DNA of 64,000 bases from Phyllobacterium zundukense (GCF_025452195.1 NZ_CP104970.1:124001-188000), one strand, 5' to 3'. Positions 1 to 9,544 are shown, counted from the stretch's first letter. Made by a program: numbers and translations. Notes: generated by a model from the sequence alone, not told the origin.

Positions 1-1006
1 ACGCTTCCTCCAGTGGGAGGCCGAGCGTCTCATGAACGAAGCGAATGGAGGAAAGCATGTCGATGTCGGCGCCGGCAAGTGTCCCGTCGGCAAGCGTCAA
101 TTGTCCGTCCTTGCGCAGGATCTCGCGTCCGTTCAGCCGGAAGCGCGTCATGTCAGTCCCGATCGTCGACATCGCATCGGTCACCAGGAAGATCTGCCCC
201 GGCCCTTGCTTGCCGCGGATCGCTATGCCCATTGCCGCCGGATCGACATGGAAGCCATCCGCGATTATTCCCGCATGGAGCGCCCCGGTCGCTAGTGCCG
301 CGCCGACAACGCCCGGTTCGCGGTGGCCAAGGCCGCTCATGGCATTGAAGAGATGCGTCACCGTGCGAGCCCCCGCCTTGGCATAGGCGCAGGCCGTCTC
401 GAAGATGGCATCCGTGTGGCCAAGGCTGACGACGACGCCCGCATCGGCAAGCGCTTTCACTTGACTCTTGGTGGCATTTTCCGGAGCGAGCGTCACCATC
501 AGGCAGCCCAGCGCACTCATGCAGGCAAGCATCTCGTCGAGATCCGATTTTCCCATGGGGCAGATCAGCGATGGATCATGAGCACCCTTCCGGGCCAAGG
601 AGAGGTGCGGTCCCTCGAAGTGCAATCCGAGGAAGCCCGGCACGCCAGCGGCCTTCGCTTTGATCCCGGCCTTGATGGCGGCGGTCGTCACCTCGCGCGT
701 GTCGGTGATCAGCGTCGGGAGCAATGCCGTCGTGCCGAACCGCGCATGGGCCGCGCAGATCCGCCGGATGCCGTCAAGCGTCGGCTGCTCGTTGAAGAGG
801 GCACCGCCGCCCCCATTGACCTGCAGATCGATAAAGCCCGGCACGAGAAGGAGGCCGCGCGCGTCAATAGTTTCGACGCTATCATCGTCGGAATTTTCAG
901 GAACAATAGAGTCGACACGCCCTGCCTCGACAACAAGCGCGGCATCATCGTGCCATTCCATACCGTCGAAGATTCGCGCGCCCGTGATTCTACTTTTTGC
1001 TCTCAT
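1..1006 (-). CDS. nagA: N-acetylglucosamine-6-phosphate deacetylase, 3' end outside window
   Basis: Cytoplasmic metal-dependent amidohydrolase that removes the acetyl group from GlcNAc-6-P to give glucosamine-6-P. Reading leftward from an ATG at 1006, the frame stays open to the window edge, so the C-terminus is missing. Visible family marks are LLVPGFIDLQVNGGGG (about residues 50-65), HFEGPHLS with the metal-ligand Glu (about 130), a GHT motif, and THLFNAMSGLGHREPG in the second half. The start overlaps the stop of the upstream SIS gene as ATGA, so the two are translationally coupled. The gene is last in a kinase-regulator-deaminase-deacetylase operon for amino-sugar breakdown. Family assignment is firm. 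Confidence 0.93.
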   Translation of the reverse strand, partial: MRAKSRITGARIFDGMEWHDDAALVVEAGRVDSIVPENSDDDSVETIDARGLLLVPGFIDLQVNGGGGALFNEQPTLDGIRRICAAHARFGTTALLPTLITDTREVTTAAIKAGIKAKAAGVPGFLGLHFEGPHLSLARKGAHDPSLICPMGKSDLDEMLACMSALGCLMVTLAPENATKSQVKALADAGVVVSLGHTDAIFETACAYAKAGARTVTHLFNAMSGLGHREPGVVGAALATGALHAGIIADGFHVDPAAMGIAIRGKQGPGQIFLVTDAMSTIGTDMTRFRLNGREILRKDGQLTLADGTLAGADIDMLSSIRFVHETLGLPLEEA

Positions 1007-2037
1007 CGGGTTTCCGTGACCTTCGTGAGATTGGCGGGTGCATCGGGGTTGCGGCCACGCGATCGCGACCAGGCTTCGACAAAGCCATAAAATGGCAGAA
1101 TTAGCGCCAGCGCATCCGTAATAGGGTGCCCCGTCTCAACGAAGGGCAGGGGTTTTGCCGTTGCTGCCAGAGGCGAGGTGATAAGTACCCTGGCGCCCTT
1201 TGCAACCAACTCGTCAGCTACCTCGGCGACAGAGCCCTCGGCGGCATCGCGGGCCGCAAGTGCCAAAATCGGAAAGCGGGTGCCAACGAGTGCGACGGGT
1301 CCGTGCAGCACTTCCGCCGCGGAATAGGCTTCGGCATGGATCCCGGTCGTCTCCTTGAATTTCAAGGCCGCTTCGCTGGCGATCGCCATGGTCGGCCCGC
1401 GACCTATCACATAGATGGATTCAGCTTCACCTGCGTCGGCGGCAAATTCCAGCCATTTGAGTTTTACCGCTTCAGCAAAGTGCTTGGGTAGATCTGCCAC
1501 CGCCCGTTTCAGCGCAGCATCCCCCGTCCACTCACTCAGCACTGCAAGGCCTGCAACGATGGAATTCACATAGGATTTGGTGGCGGCTACCGCATTTTCC
1601 GGGCCAGCCAGAATATCCAAAGCGTGGCGGCAGGCATCCGCCATCGGGGAGGGCAGTGTATTGGTCAGCGCGATCGAAATGGCGCCAGAGCGGGTTGCTG
1701 CGTCAGCCATCGCGACGATGTCGGGACTTTTTCCTGATTGCGAGATCGCGATAGCAGCGCCGCGGCTAAGGTTCAACTCTGTGCCATAGATCGACGCGAG
1801 CGAAGGTCCGATCGACGCGACGGGTAATTTTGCGGTGAGCTCGATCGCATATTTCAGGAACAGTGCGGCATGGTCTGAGGAGCCGCGGGCGATCGTCACG
1901 ACAAACGCCGGATCCTTCGCACGTAAGGCCGAACCTGCGGCGGCGAATTCTTTCGCCGAGTGATCGAGCAACCTCGCGGCAGCTTCGGGAATTTCGTCGA
2001 TCTCTCGCCGCATGTTCGTCTGCCCGGTGGTCTGCAT
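1003..2037 (-). CDS. SIS-domain glucosamine-6-phosphate deaminase (NagB-II/AgaS-like)
   Basis: Protein of 344 residues with two SIS (sugar isomerase) domains like the isomerase half of GlmS, but no glutaminase domain. Motifs are ARGSSDHA and SQSGKSPD in the first domain, GRGPTMAIASEAALKFKET and HGP in the second, and a GlmS-like tail NPDAPANLTKV. Such stand-alone proteins act as glucosamine-6-P deaminases (NagB-II) or related aldose/ketose amino-sugar enzymes. The position directly before nagA supports deamination of GlcN-6-P to fructose-6-P. A Shine-Dalgarno AGGAAGG lies about 10 bases before the ATG at 2037. A second in-frame Met eight codons in is possible. Exact substrate is inferred. Confidence 0.85.
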   Translation of the reverse strand: MQTTGQTNMRREIDEIPEAAARLLDHSAKEFAAAGSALRAKDPAFVVTIARGSSDHAALFLKYAIELTAKLPVASIGPSLASIYGTELNLSRGAAIAISQSGKSPDIVAMADAATRSGAISIALTNTLPSPMADACRHALDILAGPENAVAATKSYVNSIVAGLAVLSEWTGDAALKRAVADLPKHFAEAVKLKWLEFAADAGEAESIYVIGRGPTMAIASEAALKFKETTGIHAEAYSAAEVLHGPVALVGTRFPILALAARDAAEGSVAEVADELVAKGARVLITSPLAATAKPLPFVETGHPITDALALILPFYGFVEAWSRSRGRNPDAPANLTKVTETR

Positions 2038-2064
2038 GATGGAATCCTTCCTGAGAACAGGTCT

Positions 2065-2829
2065 TTAGGTTTGTGAAATTGTGAATTCAGTGACGAAGCC
2101 GTCGGCGTCGCCTCGGAAGAGTGAATGGGTAAATTCGATTGCTCGGCCGGAAGGAAGATAAGCGACCCGTTTGGTCAACATACCGGCCGCCCCGATTTCT
2201 ACGCCGAGCATGCTGGCATCCGGGTTGTGGATATTGCACGCGAAGATGCGTTGGATCGCACGCACTGGCCTCACATTTGCGTCTTCGAGTGCACTGTAAA
2301 TCGATGAGGTGACGCGGAGCGCGTCGGGCAGGAACTCTGAAGAAATGCAAGTCCGTTCGATTGCAAGCGGTTGACCTGCGGATTTGCGTAACCGGATCAA
2401 GCGCGCTACTCGATTATCGGCGGAGAGGCCGAGCGTCATCATCTCCTCTGGGGATGGATGGGAAATGCTGCGCTCCATCCACTCGCACTCAGTTTTCGCG
2501 CCGCTCCAGAAGAGTTCTTCGCTCAAAGAGGTCGTACACGACACGGGCTGAACTACGCGCGAGGCGGATCGTGCAACGAAGGTTCCTGACCCGTGACGGC
2601 GCACCAGCAGACCATCGCGCACGAGGTGGTCGATTGCTTTGCGAACTGTGACACGGCTAACCCTGGCATACTCGGCGAAATCCCGCTCGGGATAAAGAAC
2701 ATCGCCGTGGTTGAGCTTGCCAGACAGGATCGCCTCTTCGAGCGACAGGCGAAGTCTGTGATACAGCGGCCCGGCGCCCTTGTGGTGTACGCCCCCACGT
2801 GGAAGGATCGCGGCGAGCCTGTCGCTCAT
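2065..2829 (-). CDS. GntR/HutC-family regulator with UTRA domain
   Basis: Transcription regulator of 254 residues. The N-terminal winged helix (about 20-85) shows the GntR pattern YPERDFAEYARVSRVTVRKA and HLVRDGLLVRRHGSGTFV. The remainder fits a UTRA effector-binding domain, as in NagR/DasR, which sense GlcN-6-P or GlcNAc-6-P. Its ATG overlaps the TGA of the kinase gene (ATGA), so it is co-transcribed with the genes it probably controls. It is likely the local repressor of the amino-sugar operon, with an amino-sugar phosphate as inducer. The ligand and operator are inferred. Confidence 0.87.
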   Translation of the reverse strand: MSDRLAAILPRGGVHHKGAGPLYHRLRLSLEEAILSGKLNHGDVLYPERDFAEYARVSRVTVRKAIDHLVRDGLLVRRHGSGTFVARSASRVVQPVSCTTSLSEELFWSGAKTECEWMERSISHPSPEEMMTLGLSADNRVARLIRLRKSAGQPLAIERTCISSEFLPDALRVTSSIYSALEDANVRPVRAIQRIFACNIHNPDASMLGVEIGAAGMLTKRVAYLPSGRAIEFTHSLFRGDADGFVTEFTISQT

Positions 2830-3710
2830 GCCATCGCCTCCGGTCTACGCCCGAACCGCGCGACCGCGAGTGCCACGGCCCCGGTAAGTGCGTCGCCCTC
2901 GGGTTCTGCTAGCAGCGATTGATGCCGTGGAGCGATCCAGGAACGATAGAACGGCGCTAATCCCCCGAGTAGACAAATCTTCTTCGTTCCTCGCGCGACC
3001 AAGAGGTCGAGCGCTTCGTCAACAGTGAGGGAGGCATCTTTCAACAGTCGCGCCGCAACGGCATCTCCTCGCTCGGCGAACTCGAATACCCGCGGCGCAT
3101 AGCGACCGAACTCACCGGGTTTTGCCTGTCGCGCAAATTCGACAATTTCTCGCGCATCGTTATTGAACTCCGAAAGGACGGTTGAAACCACAGGGGAGGG
3201 GTCATGAATGCCGTCATGGACCAATAGGCTTTCCTGCAGGAGCGAATGACCAATGCGGGCGCCGCTGCCAAGGTCGCCGATAGTAAAACCCCACCCGCCA
3301 GCGTATTGGACCTCCTCGCGGTGACGTGAGACGTAGATCGTGCCAGTACCCAAAATGGCGACGGAGCCGTCCTGATCGCCAAGTGCGCCCTGAAGCGCGA
3401 TTAGCCCGTCGGATTCGATATCGGCGGCGGCAAAAGGCAGCCACCGCTTCACGTATTCGACGGCGTCGCCAACATTGTGACCCGCGACCCCGAGAACCGC
3501 GCGCGCCTTCGCGATAGTGTCGGGATCGAGACCCGCTTCACGGAAGGCGGCACGCGCCGCATCGGCAATATTCGACAGTGCCGTTTCCGGATCAGAGAGA
3601 ATGTTGGCTGGACCGGATTTTGCGCGTGCGAGAATACGTCCATCTGGGGCTGCGACTGCCGCACGGCAGCTTGTTCCACCGCCGTCGATTCCGATCAGAT
3701 AAAACGTCAT
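2826..3710 (-). CDS. BadF/BadG-type N-acetylglucosamine kinase
   Basis: Sugar kinase of the ASKHA fold, 294 residues. The phosphate-1 loop GIDGGGTSC is at residues 8-16. The central ATP-site segments are ILGTGTIY and GGWGFTIGDLGSGARIG, and LLGGLA near the C-terminus is the adenosine motif. This family (BadF/BadG/BcrA/BcrD) includes GlcNAc and glucosamine kinases. With nagA and a deaminase downstream, phosphorylation of GlcNAc or GlcN after ABC uptake is the natural role, since no PTS component is visible. It is the first gene of the leftward operon, with about 300 bases of leader ahead of it. Confidence 0.87.
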   Translation of the reverse strand: MTFYLIGIDGGGTSCRAAVAAPDGRILARAKSGPANILSDPETALSNIADAARAAFREAGLDPDTIAKARAVLGVAGHNVGDAVEYVKRWLPFAAADIESDGLIALQGALGDQDGSVAILGTGTIYVSRHREEVQYAGGWGFTIGDLGSGARIGHSLLQESLLVHDGIHDPSPVVSTVLSEFNNDAREIVEFARQAKPGEFGRYAPRVFEFAERGDAVAARLLKDASLTVDEALDLLVARGTKKICLLGGLAPFYRSWIAPRHQSLLAEPEGDALTGAVALAVARFGRRPEAMA

Positions 3711-3892
3711 GGGCGCCTGCTGCTTCTCGTGAACGCAAAGTCATTGAGCGGCAAACGGCTCCTGCCTCAAGGATTCGCCGAGCGATGCTCTTGGCGTTTG
3801 ACAACCAGCACCGGGCGTGGCGCTCAGCCTGTGTACGCTTCGAGAGTGGCATAACCCTTGGAGCTCGGACCGCGCCTACCCCTGGTTCCCAC

Positions 3893-3920
3893 CTGATCCT
3901 CAAAAATTCCAAAGGATCAG
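3893..3920. promoter_or_regulatory. inverted repeat in leader of the amino-sugar operon
   Basis: CTGATCC at 3893-3899 and GGATCAG at 3914-3920 form a perfect 7-base inverted repeat with a 14-base AT-rich spacer, 183 bases before the kinase start. No T-run follows, so an operator is more likely than a terminator. The rest of 3711-4015 holds no recognisable gene. Confidence 0.35.
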
Positions 3921-4015
3921 TAAAGGTTAGTACGTGCGTCGCACAAACATACTAGGAAGTCAACCGCGAATTGATTAAGACGGTAGGGTAGACGCTAACT
4001 TAAGGAACGTTTCTC

Positions 4016-4498
4016 ATGCCCTTTGATTTGAACCCTTTCCCCGCAGACACTGATCACCACGCCATCTGGGAAATGCTTGTGCGAAAAGACGTCGACGGCT
4101 TCGTCGCCCAAGACTGGTCAATCTTCGCTCCATCCTTCAAGTTTGACGGCTTTTGCGGATTGGATGCCAAAGGCTTGGCTGATCCCGCGGCTTGGGAGCC
4201 GCGATTTCCAACGGTAGAAGCATACCGTGATGCCTGGCTGGACGATGCCCGACGCTCTGCCGCGAGCCGATATGCCGAGGACCGGAGAGATGCTCTCTTT
4301 CGCGCAACCAATATGTTGGACATCCGTGTGGAAGGGCATACGGCCACTGCGAGAAAGACCTTCGATGATGCGATCGCCCTTGCAGACGGTGGCTCTCAGG
4401 AGTTGAACTGGCAGTCCGTTTTCTTTTGCACGAAGGAAGAGGGTGCATGGAAAATCACCGGCTTCGTCGGGTTTTTACCATTTACGCCCAACGGCTGA
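4016..4498 (+). CDS. NTF2-like/SnoaL-fold protein of unknown function
   Basis: Protein of 160 residues without signal peptide or membrane segment. The pattern of an early acidic helix, the middle segment HTATARKTFDDAI and the strand-rich end WQSVFFCTKEEGAWKITGFVGFLPF resembles the NTF2/SnoaL fold (small ligand-binding or isomerase-like domains). AAGGAA lies 8 bases before the ATG. It stands alone between the leftward nag operon and the convergent ROK gene. A GC-rich hairpin without a T-run follows at 4529-4554. Substrate and partner are unknown. The fold call is moderate. Confidence 0.6.
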   Translation: MPFDLNPFPADTDHHAIWEMLVRKDVDGFVAQDWSIFAPSFKFDGFCGLDAKGLADPAAWEPRFPTVEAYRDAWLDDARRSAASRYAEDRRDALFRATNMLDIRVEGHTATARKTFDDAIALADGGSQELNWQSVFFCTKEEGAWKITGFVGFLPFTPNG

Positions 4499-4708
4499 GC
4501 GGAAGCTATTTCCCAGTCAGTAATCGGCGAGGCGGGGCGCTCGTTCCCCGTCTCGTTCGTGACGGCGATGACCTAACCAGTCTGCTTCCTTATCCTTTCA
4601 AGGCCATTTCCGTTCCATAGATGTGAGCAGATCAGGTGCTCCGAGTGATAGACGGCTGGGGACCACCGATCCATTTCAATCACCGGCCTTCCAGCCGCGT
4701 CTCAGTCC

Positions 4709-5962
4709 CTAAATGACCACCTTCAGGTGACTTGATAGCACCAGTCCAGCGGCTCCTCGCAACGCAGTATGGCCCTCACCAATGCCGTTCACCGTGATGG
4801 AAATCTCCTGGTTTGGTCTCATCATCACCAGTCGCTCGACGTGCCGTCTGACGCGCTCTGCAGCCGTTGCCCCCCCGCCCGCAAGGTCTCCATGGAGGAC
4901 GTAGGAGTTAAGGGAAAGTGTTTGCTGCAGGTTGACAATTCCGAAAGCCACATTGCGTGTGTAGCGTTCGAGGAGTGCGTCTGCCGGCTCCGATCCGGAT
5001 TCCGCCTCTTTCACAAGACGAGCGCATGTAATGCTGCCCGGTTGCGGCAAACCTATTCGGGCAGCCTCCCTTCGCAGCCATGACAGGGCGGCCACAGTTT
5101 CCCAGCAGCCACGTTTACCGCAGTTACAGGCCTCGCCATCGATTTGAACCACTGTATGGCCAAGTTCGCCGCCGGAACCGGCAAGTCCACGGTAGACTTT
5201 GCCATCAATAAAGAAGGCTCCGCCGAGGACTTCACCGGTGTAAATCGCCGCGAAGTTCTGTTGGCCACGCCCGGGTCCAAACCATCGGTCTCCGACAAGC
5301 AAGGCACGGGGGTGATGATCAATGACGACCGGAAGAGAGAAGTGCTCCTGCAAAATCTTCACAAGGGGAAGCCCCGTCAGAACGGGCGCAAGGTTAACGG
5401 CGAGGATCACCCCGTTATCACTGTCGATCATCCCCGCCGACGCAATGCCAATTCCAAACGGCGCCCGATGGGCTTGAGAAAGCGTAGACGTAAGGGTGTC
5501 CTTCATAATCGCAATGAAAGCTTGCCTGTCGCCAAATGGATCGAATTCAGCCTTGGTAACGGCTTTGATTTCCCCGGTTAACGCCACAAGGCAAGTCTGT
5601 ATGGTGCCGGGCAGCAGGAGCACAGCTCCTAGCACCGGGGCCTCAGGATTGAAATAAAGAGGGCGCGCTGGCTTGCCGCCTTTGAAATCAGAGGGAGATG
5701 CATCCCCTTCTACGAGAAGCTGTTCCTCAATCATCGGCTGAACGATGCCGGTTATAGTTGTCCGGTTAACTCCGGCGAGGCGCGCGAGGTCCGCACGGCT
5801 TTTGGGCCCGTTATCATACAAAGCCTGCAACACGCGACCGCGATTGATGGCGCCGAGCACTGATTGCGAAACAAGTGTCACGCCATTCTCGCCAGGAGCG
5901 ACGTCCTTACTCGAAGGTGTGCGGTGGCCTAACGAATAGGACGGCTGATGATCAAATTTCAA
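4709..5962 (-). CDS. ROK-family transcriptional regulator (NagC/XylR type)
   Basis: Protein of 417 residues. The N-terminal winged helix (about 35-95; SRADLARLAGVNRTTITGIV) is followed by a ROK sugar-kinase-like domain. The ROK zinc motif CNCGKRGCWE and the preceding GGELGH are intact, so sugar binding is likely. Where kinases carry NDxN with the catalytic Asp, this protein reads IDHHP, which argues for a regulator without kinase activity. The start is TTG at 5962, chosen because GGAG lies 7 bases upstream. It is divergent from the ABC importer operon and is probably that operon's repressor, relieved by the imported sugar or its phosphate. Confidence 0.85.
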   Translation of the reverse strand: MKFDHQPSYSLGHRTPSSKDVAPGENGVTLVSQSVLGAINRGRVLQALYDNGPKSRADLARLAGVNRTTITGIVQPMIEEQLLVEGDASPSDFKGGKPARPLYFNPEAPVLGAVLLLPGTIQTCLVALTGEIKAVTKAEFDPFGDRQAFIAIMKDTLTSTLSQAHRAPFGIGIASAGMIDSDNGVILAVNLAPVLTGLPLVKILQEHFSLPVVIDHHPRALLVGDRWFGPGRGQQNFAAIYTGEVLGGAFFIDGKVYRGLAGSGGELGHTVVQIDGEACNCGKRGCWETVAALSWLRREAARIGLPQPGSITCARLVKEAESGSEPADALLERYTRNVAFGIVNLQQTLSLNSYVLHGDLAGGGATAAERVRRHVERLVMMRPNQEISITVNGIGEGHTALRGAAGLVLSSHLKVVI

Positions 5963-6098
5963 CTCACATCTCCAGTTTACCGGGTCGGCCTTTGTATCCT
6001 GTACGTTCTTGCACGACCAGACAGCACATTGCGTCTACATAATAGGCTTGATTGCGGCGCTTAGGCTTCCAGTTCCAAAATTTCATTGTGACGACTTC

Positions 6099-6137
6099 TT
6101 GACAGTAGCATAAGTTTGTGCGAAGTACAAACAAACT
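6099..6137 (+). promoter_or_regulatory. candidate promoter and ROK operator before the ABC operon
   Basis: A consensus -35 TTGACA lies at 6099-6104. Downstream, AGTTTGT (6113-6119) and ACAAACT (6131-6137) make a perfect 7-base inverted repeat with an 11-base spacer, placed where a repressor would block RNA polymerase. The element sits in the 277-base divergent gap between the ROK gene and the solute-binding protein gene. Confidence 0.45.
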
Positions 6138-6239
6138 GCTGAAGGGCAGATAGAGGGGTAACGATTCAGATCCGACGCGGAAGCCTTCAGCTCCGCAGAA
6201 GGGCGGGAATCGGATTACAAGGCAACTGAGGAGGCTCGT

Positions 6240-7706
6240 ATGACAATTGATATTAGAACTATGTCGCGACGGAACATGCTGAAGAGCGCTTCTTTCGCAG
6301 CTCTTTTGGCGTCTGGTGTCGGTACTTTGGCCGCACCCCGGCGCGCCGGCGCACAAGACGCCAAATCGGTGCGCGTCTTGTCCGTTGAAGATCCGTTCTT
6401 CTTCTCGCTGAAGGCAATGGTCCCGGAGTACGAGAAGGAAACGGGCATCAAGATCGAGCTCGAGAGTCTCTCCTACGACGCCCTGCAGTCGCGCCTTGTT
6501 TCCGCATTTGTCGCCAAAACCTCAGATGCCGACGTCATCGTTGTAGATCAGATGTGGCTTGGGCAATATCTCGACAACGGCTGGATCATCTCGCTCAACG
6601 ATTTCATCGCCCGCGACAGCGAACTCGACCTTTCCGACTTCATTCCCGAGGTCCTGTATTCCTCGAACATGTGGCGCGGCCAGATCGGCACGCTTCCGGT
6701 TGCGGCCTATGCGCAAGGCGTCATGTACCGCAAGGACATATTCGATGAGTTCGGCATTGCTGCCCCGCCATCGAAAACTTCGGAAGAATGGACCTGGACA
6801 AAATACGTCGACACTCTGAAGAAGCTCGAAGGAAAATCGTTCGGAGGCCAGCCACTTTTCCCGACCGTGATTTGCGGCTCGCAGCCGTCGCCGATTACTC
6901 ATATGTTCACGCAGCTCTCGGTGAGCCACGGCGCAAACTGGTTCAAGTCCTTCCCGACGGCTCCCTGGGATTTCTCTCCTCAACTCACCGGTCCGGCTTG
7001 GGTAAAGTCCGTCGAGGTTTACAGACAACTCTATAAGCTGTCTCCCCCCGAAGCGATCAACTATGTCTGGTTCGATGCCGGTACCCGCTTTGCCAAGGGC
7101 GACATCGGCATGTTTTACTGGTGGACCCCATACTTCTACCTGATCAAGAATTCCGGCTACATGACCGGCAAGAAGTCGGACGTCATGGAGAAGTACGCGA
7201 CTGCTGTGTTGCCCAAGGCCGAGGGAGTGCCTCAGACCGTAAGCATCGGCGGATGGAGCCTCGGAATTCCATCCAGCTCTGAAAGGCAGGAGGCCGGATA
7301 CGCCTTTATCAAGTGGGCGACGTCGAAGGCGACACAGAAGAAGATGGCCCTTTGGCCGGATCTGAATTACCAGTTCTCCGATTTCGCGCGCGCCTCGCTC
7401 TACGAGGATCAGGATCTGAGGGTGATCTATCCGTATCTCGACGTGCAATATTCAATGATGAAGCAGGGGAACGGCAAGATCACGCGCCCGCCTGTCCCAG
7501 GCTACACGGCCGTCGAAAGCGTGCTCGGACTCTCGTTGAACCAGCTCCTCACGGGTAGCGAAGATCCGAAGACGGCCCTCGAGCGCACCAACAGTTTGTT
7601 CGAGAGCATCCTGAAGGGCAATCTCATGATCCCTTACCAGAAGGAAAGCTTCGCCGACAGCAAAGATGAGGCCAAAGCCCTGATCGGCAAGCTCGGCAAG
7701 AAGTAA
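6240..7706 (+). CDS. ABC sugar importer, periplasmic solute-binding protein
   Basis: Extracellular solute-binding protein of 488 residues, family 1 (maltose/UgpB-like). The N-terminus has a twin-arginine signal (SRRNMLK), a hydrophobic stretch and a likely cleavage after an Ala-rich segment (AGAQ, about residue 38). The body shows the family fold, with hinge-region aromatics such as GMFYWWTPYFYL. GAGGAGG precedes the ATG at 6240. It is the first gene of a five-gene operon (binding protein, two permeases, dehydrogenase, ATPase). With the nag operon nearby, the substrate may be GlcNAc or a chito-oligosaccharide, but the sequence does not decide this. Confidence 0.88.
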   Translation: MTIDIRTMSRRNMLKSASFAALLASGVGTLAAPRRAGAQDAKSVRVLSVEDPFFFSLKAMVPEYEKETGIKIELESLSYDALQSRLVSAFVAKTSDADVIVVDQMWLGQYLDNGWIISLNDFIARDSELDLSDFIPEVLYSSNMWRGQIGTLPVAAYAQGVMYRKDIFDEFGIAAPPSKTSEEWTWTKYVDTLKKLEGKSFGGQPLFPTVICGSQPSPITHMFTQLSVSHGANWFKSFPTAPWDFSPQLTGPAWVKSVEVYRQLYKLSPPEAINYVWFDAGTRFAKGDIGMFYWWTPYFYLIKNSGYMTGKKSDVMEKYATAVLPKAEGVPQTVSIGGWSLGIPSSSERQEAGYAFIKWATSKATQKKMALWPDLNYQFSDFARASLYEDQDLRVIYPYLDVQYSMMKQGNGKITRPPVPGYTAVESVLGLSLNQLLTGSEDPKTALERTNSLFESILKGNLMIPYQKESFADSKDEAKALIGKLGKK

Positions 7707-7777
7707 TAGAGTTCTCTTCGAGCCGGCGCGGCAGCGTTCGCGCCGGCAAAACGAGCGAAAAAGAACTGGACCCGGAA

Positions 7778-8707
7778 ATGCACACTACAATTGGTCGCTC
7801 TCCGCGGGCCCTCGGGCCTGCAGGCAAGAGCTTTGTCCGACGAAACCTGCCCTACCTGCTGATTGCGCCTTCGGTCGTAATGCTGCTCGCCCTAATCGCT
7901 TACCCTTTGCTGTTTGCGTTGAAATCGAGCTTTTACTTCTGGAATCTCCAGATCGGGCCGCAGCCGCTCGCCTTCGTCGGGATCGACAACTATGTTCAGG
8001 CCCTCAACGCCTTCGATTTTCGCGCGGCACTCGGCAACACGCTGATCCTGTCAGTTGCGGGCACGGCAATTGAGTTTGGACTTGGCCTGGCGATTGCCCT
8101 GATTCTGCTGAGAGCCCTCCCGGGCATGAACATCGTGCGTGCGCTGCTGATCTTGCCGACCACGATCGCGCCAATCGTCGTCGGCTTCCTATTCCGCTAC
8201 CTCTATGATCCCGGTGGCGGGCTGTTGACATGGATTTTGCATGCACTGTGGCTGCCCGTTCCAGCGGAAGGCATTCTCGGCTCCCCGTCCACCGCTCTCG
8301 CCGCCATCCTGTTCGTCGATATCTGGCAGTGGACACCCTTCTTCGCGATTGTGCTTTACGCAAGCCTGCTTGCGGTTCCCGATGAGATCCTTGAGGCCGC
8401 ACGATTGGATCGCGCCTCGCCGTGGACGATCCTGATGCGGATCAAGCTGCCACTTATCAAGCGTACCGCGATTATTATCATCATGCTGCGCTTCATGCAG
8501 ATTTTCAACACCTTCGACACTGTGCTTGTGCTGACACGCGGCGGACCTGGCACCTCCACCCGCACGCTCGGTTATTCCCTCTATGAACAGGGCCTCGTGA
8601 ACTTCAACATAGGTCTTGTCAGTGCAATGACTTGGATCACGGTGCTGATCGTCAACATCATCGTCGCCCTCTATGTGTTCTTCGCGTTCCGCAACGAGGA
8701 GTGGTAA
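7778..8707 (+). CDS. ABC sugar importer permease 1 (MalF-like)
   Basis: Inner-membrane permease of 309 residues with about six membrane segments, the first at roughly 27-50. The cytoplasmic EAA loop that docks the ATPase is clear: EAARLDRASPWTILMRIKLPL near residue 210. A polar N-terminus of about 25 residues precedes the first helix. It lies 71 bases after the binding-protein gene and is followed by the second permease after 2 bases. It is part of the same carbohydrate uptake type 1 transporter. Confidence 0.9.
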   Translation: MHTTIGRSPRALGPAGKSFVRRNLPYLLIAPSVVMLLALIAYPLLFALKSSFYFWNLQIGPQPLAFVGIDNYVQALNAFDFRAALGNTLILSVAGTAIEFGLGLAIALILLRALPGMNIVRALLILPTTIAPIVVGFLFRYLYDPGGGLLTWILHALWLPVPAEGILGSPSTALAAILFVDIWQWTPFFAIVLYASLLAVPDEILEAARLDRASPWTILMRIKLPLIKRTAIIIIMLRFMQIFNTFDTVLVLTRGGPGTSTRTLGYSLYEQGLVNFNIGLVSAMTWITVLIVNIIVALYVFFAFRNEEW

Positions 8708-8709
8708 AT

Positions 8710-9544
8710 ATGTCCCGTCGCACTACGAGTTTGAACACTGCACTTACCTATGCTGCCGGCCTTTTTTTTCCTGGCGATCTTTATTGGGCCTATTCTGTGG
8801 TTCATCGCTCTGGCGATCCGCCCGGCGGACACAGCATTCACAATGCCGCCGCAACTCACTTTCGAGCCCAATCTCGATGCATTCCGGCACATTCTCGTCG
8901 ATCCCGGTACCAACGCCCCCCAACTGGTCAATAGCCTTGTCGTGGCAATTGGAGCCGTGTTGCTCAATCTTCCTTTCTCAGTTCCGGCCGCCTATGCCCT
9001 GTCCCGTTTCAAGTTGCGCGGCAAGAAGAACATCATGCTGTGGTATCTCGGTCTCCTTATGGCCCCGCCGGTCGCGTTCTTGATCCCGTACTTCGTCCTG
9101 ATCACGCGCATCGGTCTTCAGGGATCCTATCTTTCCATGATTTTGGTTCTGCAGACGCTGACGATCCCATTTTCCGTCTGGCTTATGAAGAGCTTCATCG
9201 ATGAGGTTCCGGCCGAACTGGAAGAAGCTGCTCGCGTCGATGGCGCGCGTTGGTACACGATCATGTGGCGGATCACGCTTCCCATCGTTCGCCCCGGCAT
9301 CATCGTCACCTCCATGTTCGCCTTCGTGTTTGCATGGAACAATGCCGCCTTTCCCCTTGTCCTGAGCTCGCGCTCGACCGCCACCCTTCCGATCGGAACT
9401 CTTGGATATTTCGCGACCAGCGGAGTGACGTGGAACTACATCGCCGCTGCCGCTGTCCTGGCGATGATTCCGCCGATGATCATCTTCCTGGTTTTCGATC
9501 GATACGTCGTACGAGGCCTCACCTTTGGTTCGGTGAAAGGCTGA
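8710..9544 (+). CDS. ABC sugar importer permease 2 (MalG-like), frame broken at a T8 run
   Basis: MalG-type permease with the EAA loop EEAARVDGARWYTIMWRITLP. The natural start is ATG at 8710, but the frame shifts at a run of eight T (8762-8769). With seven T the product would begin MSRRTTSLNTALTYAAGLFF and run straight into LAIFIGPILWF, a normal first membrane helix. As written, only a shorter product from ATG 8750 (264 residues) is open, and it lacks the cytoplasmic N-terminus and has a weak ribosome site. This is either a homopolymer error or a real, possibly reversible, frameshift. Confidence 0.82.

Noticed and set aside
4529..4554. Intrinsic terminator after the NTF2-like gene
   Set aside because: A GC-rich hairpin exists, but no T-run follows; left as an unassigned hairpin.
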